From Bacillota bacterium (GTDB lineage Bacteria; Bacillota; Sulfobacillia; JAJZYS01; JAJYTV01): a DNA stretch of 64,000 nucleotides. Shown in pieces: positions 1 to 5,932 of this stretch. The DNA is taken from the NCBI GenBank assembly GCA_021793215.1, contig JAJYTE010000001.1, forward strand, positions 82,329 to 146,328, read 5' to 3'. The notes beneath the pieces are model-generated. The model saw only the letters and a program-made list of their open reading frames with translations, made no database searches and had not been told where the DNA came from. Position 1 is the first letter of the stretch; every line of letters begins with the position of its first letter. Both the position numbers and the translations under genes were made by a program.

Positions 1-2
1 GC

Positions 3-314
3 CGACCCGGCGCGGATCCCGCGAGCGATGCGACGACAGCTGCCATCTTGGGGCTTTTGATGCCGTTCGCCGTCACCCTTTGCACCACCGCCTCGGCGCT
101 TTCCGGCGCCGCGTCGCTCGGCGACGCGGGAGCGGTACTGCCCGGAGCGGCGGTCGTCCTCGTGGCGGCGCTGGGCGCGGCGCTCGCGCTCCTCGCGCTC
201 GGGCACGTCGCCTACCTCTTGTCGCGCGACGCTTCAAGACCCGCGCTGCTCGTGCGTATCGCGGGTGCCGCCCTCGTCGTGATGGCGGTCCTGATCGCGC
301 TCGGCGGCGCATAG
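3..314 (+). CDS. C-terminal fragment of a membrane protein, possibly CcdA-like
   Basis: The frame is open from the window edge, so the 5' part of the gene is missing. What remains is almost wholly hydrophobic, with about three membrane segments separated by a short basic loop near 'SRDASRP', and it ends in a helix. The layout resembles the C-terminal end of CcdA/DsbD-type thiol-electron transporters, but no catalytic cysteine pair lies in the visible part. The next gene, 22 bases downstream, is a TlpA/ResA-type thioredoxin, which is the usual partner of CcdA in cytochrome c maturation. The function is inferred mainly from that context. The track start at 48 (TTG) is probably internal. Confidence 0.45.
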   Translation, partial: RPGADPASDATTAAILGLLMPFAVTLCTTASALSGAASLGDAGAVLPGAAVVLVAALGAALALLALGHVAYLLSRDASRPALLVRIAGAALVVMAVLIALGGA

Positions 315-336
315 CCGAACTACTGGGGGGAAGAGC

Positions 337-876
337 ATGCGCATCCATCGGCGCTACCTGATCGGCGCGGCCGTGCTGGTCCTGCTGGCCGTGGGCTACT
401 TGGGGTTGCGCCCGGTGCCCAGCGCACCGCGGACGGTCGGGGTGGAGGTCGGGCAGATCGCGCCGAACTGGAAGCTTGCCCGCCTAGACGGCAAAGGCAG
501 CGTCCAGCTCGCTTCGCTGCGCGGACATCCCGTGTGGGTGAACTTCTTCGCGTCGTGGTGCCCGCCGTGCAATGCGGAGGCGCCGGGCCTCGCGAAGTTC
601 GCCGCCAAGAACCCCGGACTGCGGGTCGTGGGTGTCGACCTCCTGGCCTCGGAGAAGGACCAGGCCGCCGTCGCGGCCTTCGCCAAGAAGTACGCGATCG
701 GATTCCCGATCGTCCTCGACGGCCAGAACTCGGTCGCGAACCGCTACCTCGTCACCTTCATCCCGACGAGTTTCTTCATCGACCGCGACGGCGTGATCCA
801 GGCGATCGTGCAGTCTCCCATCCCGTCGACGCAAATCGCGAAGTACGTGGAGAAGATCGGCTACACGCCGCAGTGA
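337..876 (+). CDS. TlpA/ResA-family membrane-anchored thiol-disulfide oxidoreductase
   Basis: A 179-residue thioredoxin-fold protein. Residues 7-24 form one hydrophobic segment that would anchor it with the catalytic domain outside the membrane. The redox motif is W74-CPPC (C75, C78) in 'FFASWCPPCN', and a cis-proline loop is seen in 'FIPTSFFID'. The family (TlpA, ResA, CcmG) reduces apocytochrome c haem-binding cysteines or other extracytoplasmic disulfides. It follows the CcdA-like fragment closely, so electron delivery through that protein is likely. The start has a purine-rich RBS (ggggggaagagc). Unlike two other thioredoxin-fold genes in this window, this one keeps both cysteines. Confidence 0.9.
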   Translation: MRIHRRYLIGAAVLVLLAVGYLGLRPVPSAPRTVGVEVGQIAPNWKLARLDGKGSVQLASLRGHPVWVNFFASWCPPCNAEAPGLAKFAAKNPGLRVVGVDLLASEKDQAAVAAFAKKYAIGFPIVLDGQNSVANRYLVTFIPTSFFIDRDGVIQAIVQSPIPSTQIAKYVEKIGYTPQ

Positions 877-897
877 GAAAGCCGGCGAGGGGCCTCA

Positions 898-929
898 GGC
901 GGGCGTTCGGCAGATGCCGGGCGCCCGCC
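898..929 (+). terminator. Possible terminator after the TlpA-like gene
   Basis: An 8-bp GC stem (ggcgggcg / cgcccgcc) with a 16-base loop that can itself pair lies about 20 bases past the stop. Only three T residues follow, so it is a weak intrinsic terminator. The rest of 877-1168 shows no gene; the 60-residue ORF there has no recognisable features. Confidence 0.45.
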
Positions 930-1168
930 GTTTGCGCTGCTTGCGCGCGCCCTGCCTGAGGCGTCGGCCCGAGATCTTGGCAGGCCCGGTCCAAGGAACC
1001 GCGCGGCCCTGCCGAACGGTCATGGCGGCCGCCCAAGATGGGGGGGTGCAATGCGGCCGAATGGAGGTTGTCACCGTGGGCGACGATGCCCGCTAATGAT
1101 TGTGGGGAGAGTGTGCCTGCCCGGCAGCGCCGGTTCAGCGATGGCCGGGTCCGAGAGGTGTGACGACC

Positions 1169-1429
1169 GTGCTGGCTGCAGTGGACGTTCTCATCGATGC
1201 CCGGGGCAGTGACTGCCCGACGGCACTCATGGAGATGATCCGAGCTGTGCTGAGCGCCCGGACGGGGCAAGTGGTGGCGGTCCTCTCGGACGACGCGATG
1301 GCGCGCATCGACATTCCGCTCTGGGTTGAGAAGTCTGGCAATGAACTGATGGCCGTGACCCGTGAGGCGGACTGTGACGAGTTCATCGTCCGCAAGGTGC
1401 AGCCCTACGCCGCCGACGTCAGGAGGTGA
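1169..1429 (+). CDS. TusA-family sulfur carrier protein
   Basis: About 86 residues with the SirA/TusA pattern. The sulfur-carrying cysteine is C16 in 'DARGSDCPTAL', followed by 'SDDAMARIDIPLW' and the terminal beta strand 'DEFIVRKVQ'. TusA proteins carry persulfide sulfur between desulfurases, rhodaneses and DsrE-like acceptors. I chose the GTG at 1169 because GAGAGG lies 10 bases upstream and the conserved fold starts directly after it; the track start at 1100 adds an unrelated N-terminus. The canonical CPxP is CPTA here, so the second proline is lost. The stop lies inside the RBS of the next gene, which implies translational coupling. Confidence 0.85.
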   Translation: MLAAVDVLIDARGSDCPTALMEMIRAVLSARTGQVVAVLSDDAMARIDIPLWVEKSGNELMAVTREADCDEFIVRKVQPYAADVRR

Positions 1430-1433
1430 GGGC

Positions 1434-2102
1434 TTGTCCTCGAAGGCGGATCGGATCCGCGTGATCGCGGTCGCGGATAGCACGATCGTCCGCGCCGGCC
1501 TGCGCGCACTCCTGCAGCAGGCTTCGGACATCGAGGTAGTGGCCGAGGCGAGGGGGCTCACCGACGTGTGCCGCGCCGCCCGTGAGGTCGACGCGGATGT
1601 CGCGGTGCTGGACGTGCGCGACCCCGCCCGCATCGACGTCGACATCTGCCAGCAGATGCGTCAGCAGAACCCGGGCTGCCGGGTGCTGATCGTGACGGCG
1701 CGCAGCGACGAGGAGACGATCCTCGGACTGATCATGGACGGAGCGGCTGGATACCTCTTCGAGGATGCGACGGCCGACGAGCTCGCGAGCGCCATCCGCG
1801 TGGTCAAGGATGGCGGAGCCCCGATGGATCCGCTCATGGCATCATTCGTGGCGGGGCGGCTTAGGGCGCGTTCGCTGGGCGACCACAGTCCATGGGCTCC
1901 CTTGACGATCGACGAGTACGAGGTGCTTGAGCGCATCGTCCGCGGAGAGACGAACCGGCAGATCAGCCGCGACCTGCGGCTCGACGACAAGATCGTCAAG
2001 CATCGCGTCTCCAGCATCCTGAAGAAGATCGGAGCGAAGAACCGAGTTGCCGCAGCCGCATGGTGGGCGCGCCACCAGCCAGAGTCAGCGACGCTCGCGT
2101 AG
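1434..2102 (+). CDS. NarL/LuxR-type response regulator with an atypical receiver
   Basis: About 222 residues with an N-terminal receiver and a C-terminal LuxR-type helix-turn-helix ('NRQISRDLRLDDKIVKHRVSS'). The predicted phosphoacceptor is D60 in 'VAVLD'. The receiver departs from the norm: the usual acidic pair is reduced to one Asp ('AVADST'), and the position that normally holds the conserved lysine reads 'GYLFEDA' instead of GYLLKDA. It may therefore work without classical phosphorylation. The start is TTG 1434, 5 bases after a perfect AGGAGGTG that overlaps the tusA stop. No histidine kinase is adjacent; the tight coupling to TusA suggests a sulfur-related signal, which is inference. 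Confidence 0.85.
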   Translation: MSSKADRIRVIAVADSTIVRAGLRALLQQASDIEVVAEARGLTDVCRAAREVDADVAVLDVRDPARIDVDICQQMRQQNPGCRVLIVTARSDEETILGLIMDGAAGYLFEDATADELASAIRVVKDGGAPMDPLMASFVAGRLRARSLGDHSPWAPLTIDEYEVLERIVRGETNRQISRDLRLDDKIVKHRVSSILKKIGAKNRVAAAAWWARHQPESATLA

Positions 2103-2103
2103 C

Positions 2104-2134
2104 GCGAAGGGCCCGGCGTTGCCGGGCCCTTCGC
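2104..2134. terminator. Bidirectional terminator between convergent genes
   Basis: Perfect 14-bp stem gcgaagggcccggc / gccgggcccttcgc with a 3-base loop, placed between the stops of the response regulator (plus) and the NHL-thioredoxin (minus). Confidence 0.85.
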
Positions 2135-2135
2135 A

Positions 2136-3557
2136 TCAGGCGAGGACCGTCTCGGGTGGCCCGCCGTCGAGGGGTGCGCGCAGGATGCGATGGTTGCCGC
2201 TGTCCGCGATGTAGAGCGCCCCGCCGTGCAGCTTCACGGCTTGCGGTTCGCGCAGGCCGTCGAGGAACGTCTCGAGCCTGCCCTCCCGGGGAAGCAGCAG
2301 GCGAATCTTGTCATTGTACGTGTCGGAGATGTAGATGCGATCGGCCGACGCAGCGATACCGCTTGGGTGCTGCAGGAGGGCCTCGCCCACCGCGCCGTCG
2401 CGATCGCCGAACTCGAAGAGGCCATGGCCGACGAGCGTGCTGACGACGCCTTCTCCGGAGAGGGGCACCGCGCGGATCGCGCTCGACTCGGCGTCGGCGA
2501 CGTAGAGTGTCTCGCCGTGCGCCGAGAGGCCCATGGGCTGGGCGAAGCGCGAGCGCGACAACGAGGCGTCATAGAGTGCCTCGTAGCCGCTCCCGGCGTA
2601 GATCCCGAGCTGCTGGCGACGCATGTCGAGTCGCCAGATCTGATGCATGCCGGCCATCGCGACGAACAGTTCGTCGCCGGCCAGGTGAACGTCCCACGGT
2701 GAGCGCAGGTCCGTTCGGCCCGGCGGCCCCGGCGGCAGGAGGTGCTGCGAGAGGCGCCCCGTGCCGAGGGTCGTCACCACGTCGCACTGTGGCAGCGAGA
2801 TGCGGCGCACGGCATGGTTGCCGGAGTCGGCGACGTAGACGTGGCGTTCGGTGGCGAACAGCCCGTGCGGGTCGCGGAAGAGCGCCTGCGCGGACGGTCC
2901 GTCCGAGAACCCCGCCTGCGCGCCGCCGATCGCGTCGACCTCCTCGGCGCCCGGGCGCAAGCGCAGCACGCGGTGGTGCCCTGAGTCGGCGACGAACAGG
3001 GTGTCGCCTTCGCCGAAGGAAAGGCCGCCGGGGTAGCGCAGGAGGCCGCCGACCGCGGGCAGCGACGCGACGGGAGGCGCTGTGCTGCTGAGAAGTCCCG
3101 CGGAGCGCGCGCGCTCGAGCTCGGGCCTTAGGATCCGCGAGAGCTCCTCCGGGGTGATCTCGCCTTCGTGGCGCTGGAAGATGCGGCCCTCGGGGTCGAT
3201 GAAGACGAGCGTTGGCCATGCGCGCACGGTGTACGCTTTCCAGACGTCGTAGGACGCGTCGTTCACAACGGGATGGAGCATGTCCTCGCGGCGCATCGCG
3301 TCCTTAAGCCGTTCGCTCTGGCGCTCGCGGGCGAACTTGCCGCAGTGGACGCCGATCACCGCGACGTGCGGCGCGAACGCATCCTCGGCCTGCCGCAACT
3401 GCGGCAGGATGTGGTGGCAGTTGATTCAGCCGTAGGTCCAAAAATCGAGGATGACCACTTTGCCGCGGAGGTCGCCGAGGCGGAGCCCGGGATGTCCGAT
3501 CCAGTCGAGATGGGCGGGAAACTCGGGTGCGTGGTCGCGTGGACCGGCAGAGAACAT
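2136..3557 (-). CDS. Selenocysteine-containing thioredoxin/NHL-repeat protein (UGA read through as Sec44)
   Basis: 473 residues if the in-frame UGA at 3428-3426 is read as selenocysteine. The frame is open on both sides: upstream residues 'VVILDFWTYG' and downstream 'INCHHILPQL' are the continuous family signature, normally FWTY(C/G)CINC. The redox motif becomes U44-I-N-C47. Residues 10-145 form a thioredoxin-like domain (cis-Pro loop 'RAWPTLVFID'); from about 165 on come repeated NHL beta-propeller blades ('VADSGNHAVRRI', 'ISDTYNDKIRLL'). The ATG at 3557 has a GGGGGGAG RBS 5 bases upstream. A hairpin suited to a bacterial SECIS follows the UGA. The ORF track starts only at 3398, after the UGA. 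Family function: redox enzyme of unknown substrate (NHLRC2-like). A sequencing error is unlikely because only a point substitution, not a shift, separates UGA from Cys. Confidence 0.85.
3389..3408 (-). promoter_or_regulatory. Candidate bacterial SECIS element, NHL-thioredoxin gene
   Basis: On the minus strand CCTGCCGC-AGTT-GCGGCAGG forms a perfect 8-bp stem with a 4-base loop containing GU. It starts 17 bases after the UGA, so the loop G is about 27 bases downstream, inside the range typical for bacterial SECIS loops. The stem lies wholly in coding sequence. Confidence 0.7.
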
Positions 3558-3610
3558 GAGGACTCCCCCCTCGCCATCATGACCGAGAGCGGGGTAGGCG
3601 GGCAAGCGCC

Positions 3611-4171
3611 TCAGGAAGCGGTGCTGTTGCGACGCACGCGGTCTACGAGCGCGCTGTCGATGCCGATGCGGACGTCGCAGGCCTGCCAGAGGTCGAAATG
3701 GTACTGCGCACCGTGCACGAGGTCGATGCGCACCCCCTCGTTCTTGGCGGCGAACACGGCGGGCAGGAAGTCGCTGTCGCCGGTCACGAGCACCGCGCGG
3801 TCGATGCGATGTTTGACCGAGAGCTGCACGAGATCGACGCCGAGCTGGATGTCCACGCGCTTCTGGACGAAGTTCGGGGAGCCGTCCTCATTGACGCCTC
3901 GCCGCTCCAGGCGGCCCAGCCGCACCTCGAAGGACGGCAGGCTGCGCAGCGCGTCGAAGAAGCGCTCCTTGCCCGAGAAGCGCAGTTGCTCCTCCTGGGT
4001 CGGGGGGTTGCCCTGCCACGGCGGGCAGTGGTAGTAGTAGGTCCGCAGCATTTCGTCGCTGCCCGCTAGCGCGCTCGCGAAGTCGGCGTAGTCGAGCCGC
4101 GCCATGCCATACTCCGATGCGAGCACCTTGTCGAGGTAACCGCCGTCGATGAAGACCGCGACGCGCCCCAT
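3611..4171 (-). CDS. NYN-domain (LabA/DUF88-like) putative ribonuclease
   Basis: About 186 residues. NYN domains are PIN-like metal-dependent RNases; the acidic residues expected of them are visible in 'AVFIDGGYLDK' near the N-terminus, 'KRVDIQLGVDLVQL' in the middle and 'VLVTGDSDFLPAV' further on. I start at the ATG at 4171, which begins 'MGRVAVFIDGG' and follows an AGAGAGGGA RBS; the longer track ORF would add 42 residues that overlap the leader and promoter. It is monocistronic behind a good sigma-A-type promoter. Substrate and partner are unknown. Confidence 0.85.
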   Translation of the reverse strand: MGRVAVFIDGGYLDKVLASEYGMARLDYADFASALAGSDEMLRTYYYHCPPWQGNPPTQEEQLRFSGKERFFDALRSLPSFEVRLGRLERRGVNEDGSPNFVQKRVDIQLGVDLVQLSVKHRIDRAVLVTGDSDFLPAVFAAKNEGVRIDLVHGAQYHFDLWQACDVRIGIDSALVDRVRRNSTAS

Positions 4172-4287
4172 AACGCATCCCTCTCTTGAATGCATAGCGG
4201 GGAGAGCCTGGGTAGGCATCTCCCCGTCGATGAATACCATCCTGGCATCGCGCGCTGGGCGCAACGGCAGGGCGTATGACTGAGGTG

Positions 4288-4316
4288 AATCTACCAAGTA
4301 GGTCGAATGATGTCAA
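4288..4316 (-). promoter_or_regulatory. Sigma-A-type promoter of the NYN gene
   Basis: Minus strand TTGACA, 17-base spacer, TAGATT. The -35 matches the consensus exactly. It leaves an untranslated leader of roughly 110 bases before the chosen ATG. The stretch 4172-4493 holds this promoter and an inverted repeat, with no further gene seen. Confidence 0.75.
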
Positions 4317-4409
4317 CCGTCGATCGCTACGTCTTCGCCTTCGGTCCCCTACCTCACCAGTGTAGCCTGCCCGCCGGCGCGGGCATGTCGAACGCTGGCG
4401 GGATCGCGC

Positions 4410-4497
4410 CTAGCAGCCTGTGGGGGTAGTCCTTAGCCCTCATCTCCGATGATCAGGTATTCAGAGTGTTGGCGGGCGGGGAAGCACAGGCTGCTAG
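4410..4497. repeat. 88-bp element bounded by 13-bp perfect inverted repeats
   Basis: CTAGCAGCCTGTG at 4410-4422 and its exact reverse complement CACAGGCTGCTAG at 4485-4497 enclose 62 bases. The right arm overlaps the stop codon of the VOC gene. The ends look like transposon terminal repeats, so this could be a miniature element; alternatively it is a large hairpin that ends VOC transcription. No coding capacity is present. Confidence 0.5.
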
Positions 4498-4880
4498 CCT
4501 GCAGTGCCGTCGTTGCGACGGTGCAGGATGACAAGGTTGCCAAACGGGTCTCGTATTGCGGCTACGGCGCACGGATCACCGCTCTCGGGGCCAAACGCCG
4601 GCTCGACGCCTTTCGTCCGGAGCTCCTCGAGCGCGGCTTGCACATCATCCACGGCCAGTGCGATCCGCACCTCTCCACCTGGCACCCGGTCCCACACGGG
4701 TTCAAGGAATGGCCACGAGTCCAGGCCGATCGTAACGTTGCCGACGCGATATTCCACCCAGCTCTCGTTTTCGATGCCCTCTTGATGGAGCCCCAGAACT
4801 CCGCCGTAAAACTCCTTGGCCTCCGACATCCGTTCCCGTGGCACACTGACTTGGACGAAGTCTACGCCGCGAACTTGCAT
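4494..4880 (-). CDS. VOC-superfamily (glyoxalase/bleomycin-resistance-like) protein
   Basis: 128 residues with the paired beta-alpha-beta-beta-beta modules of the vicinal oxygen chelate fold: 'DFVQVSVPRERMSEAKEFYGGVLGL' at the start and 'RIALAVDDVQAALEELRTKGV' in the second module, ending 'IRDPFGNLVILHRR'. Family members bind a divalent metal and act as glyoxalases, dioxygenases, isomerases or drug-binding proteins; the substrate cannot be read from sequence. GGAGGTG lies just before the ATG. The promoter region carries a LexA-like box, so damage-inducible expression is possible. Confidence 0.85.
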   Translation of the reverse strand: MQVRGVDFVQVSVPRERMSEAKEFYGGVLGLHQEGIENESWVEYRVGNVTIGLDSWPFLEPVWDRVPGGEVRIALAVDDVQAALEELRTKGVEPAFGPESGDPCAVAAIRDPFGNLVILHRRNDGTAG

Positions 4881-4917
4881 GCGGGCACCTCCAAAGCAAT
4901 CATGGGTCTAAGATGTA

Positions 4918-4931
4918 CGAACACTTGTTCC
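4918..4931 (-). promoter_or_regulatory. LexA-like (SOS) box in the VOC promoter
   Basis: CGAACACTTGTTCC matches the Gram-positive LexA consensus CGAAC-RNRY-GTTYC at all but one position. It sits immediately downstream of a TTGACT -35 (complement of 4933-4938), in the spacer of the VOC gene promoter. The -10 (CATCTT or ATCTTA) is weak. Confidence 0.5.
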
Positions 4932-4974
4932 AAGTCAAGGGTTGCAGCGAGGTCGCCCCGTTGCAGCTTGCCGA

Positions 4975-5032
4975 GGCGGGACTCCAGTTGCCCCTCCCAC
5001 AGTAGTGAGAGGGGGAGTCGACTGCGAGCGCG
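4975..5032 (-). terminator. Stem-loop after the cupin gene
   Basis: Downstream of the cupin stop the minus strand can pair GACTCCCCCTCTCAC with GTGGGAGGGG...GGAGTC. It is imperfect and lacks a clear T-run but is well placed to end cupin transcription. Confidence 0.4.
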
Positions 5033-5043
5033 GCTGAACGGCG

Positions 5044-5565
5044 CTACTCTTCCTCTCCGTCCCAGTAGTCGACTTCCTGGGGACGATAGACGGCGCCTGC
5101 GGCAGCCCACTTGCGGGAGTCCGGGTAGTAGCAGTGCTCGTCGTCGGGGTTGTTGGCGATCACGTAGTAGACGAGATCCTCCTCGCCCGTGTTGGCCATG
5201 GTGTGGATCCAGCCAGGCGGCTGCAGGATGTGCGCACCCGGCTCCATCGGGATCGACGGGTGGCCCTCCACCTGAACCATCTCGCCACGGCCCGAGAGCA
5301 CGATGTAGTACTCCCACTGCACGCTGTGATAGTGACGGGGCCAAGCCCATTTGCCCGGCGGGACTCTGACGAGATCTACTTCGAAGGGCCGCCGCCTCAC
5401 CGCGGCGTCCGGTGCCTCGCGCCACTCGAAAGAGGGTTGCTCCTTCGCACGGGCCGTGAGCCGCATTGAGAGGCTCTTCTCTCGGATTTCAAAGCGCCCC
5501 TTGGGGGACTTCTCGACTTCCCACCCGATCTCCGATTCCTTGAGGTGCGCCTTTTCTTCTGCCAT
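5044..5565 (-). CDS. Cupin-domain protein
   Basis: 173 residues. The core is a single cupin barrel: motif 1 is 'WPRHYHSVQWEYYIVLSGRGEM', with histidines and a glutamate suited to metal binding, and motif 2 is 'GAHILQPPGWIHTMANTGEEDL' with a further histidine. The N-terminal 60 residues are charged and carry no known domain. Cupins of this sort include sugar isomerases, dioxygenases and ligand-binding proteins, so the reaction is unknown. The ATG at 5565 follows GGGGAGGA. The gene stands alone between two hairpins. Confidence 0.8.
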   Translation of the reverse strand: MAEEKAHLKESEIGWEVEKSPKGRFEIREKSLSMRLTARAKEQPSFEWREAPDAAVRRRPFEVDLVRVPPGKWAWPRHYHSVQWEYYIVLSGRGEMVQVEGHPSIPMEPGAHILQPPGWIHTMANTGEEDLVYYVIANNPDDEHCYYPDSRKWAAAGAVYRPQEVDYWDGEEE

Positions 5566-5655
5566 GCGGACAATCCTCCCCTTCCATGGAACAGAAGTTT
5601 GGTGCCATCAGCGGGTTTCCTGCGTAGGGATGTGCGCCGTGGCCTATAGCTGTAG

Positions 5656-5690
5656 TGCAAAGGGGAAGCCGTGATGGCTTCCCCTTTGCA
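5656..5690. terminator. Strong hairpin between pyk and the cupin gene
   Basis: Perfect 15-bp stem tgcaaaggggaagcc / ggcttcccctttgca with a 5-base loop. It lies 240-275 bases downstream of the pyk stop on the minus strand and could end that transcript. Confidence 0.7.
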
Positions 5691-5932
5691 GTGATCGACT
5701 CTCCACGTTGAAGGCGTGGTCGCGGGTCGTACGCCGGCCGCCCACCACCCGGACACTTCGCGCAGATCGACTTGAGATCCAGTCGATCCACTGCTCCACT
5801 CCGGCAGGTACACCGGCATAAGCAGTCACTGGTCCGCCTGGCTCTCGAGAAATTTCTTCTTGCCCACTCCTTTGACATCCACCCCAGAAACTCCTTGCTT
5901 CCACGCCCTACCAACGTCTTTTCCACAACCTT
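5691..5932. other. Stretch downstream of pyk without a convincing gene
   Basis: Between the pyk stop and the hairpin at 5656-5690 the minus strand has overlapping short ORFs in all frames. One (start near 5889) encodes a Cys-rich segment 'CLCRCTC...SICAKC' and another runs 'VEQWIDWISSRSARS', but none has a matching ribosome site and a family signature together. The stretch is visibly less GC-rich than its neighbours. It may be a long 3' untranslated region, a small RNA or a decayed gene. I cannot decide. Confidence 0.3.

Noticed and set aside
914-1096. 60-residue ORF after the TlpA-like gene
   Set aside because: No ribosome site, Arg-rich composition, overlaps a hairpin.
2136-3398. NHL protein starting at 3398 as listed in the track
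   Set aside because: It would begin in the middle of the thioredoxin domain without a ribosome site. The upstream frame with UGA as Sec gives a complete domain and a proper start.
5691-5932. Third UGA-containing selenoprotein (frame ...FLESQADQ-UGA-LLMPVYLPEW...)
   Set aside because: No redox motif around the UGA, no convincing start and no protein family; more likely chance.
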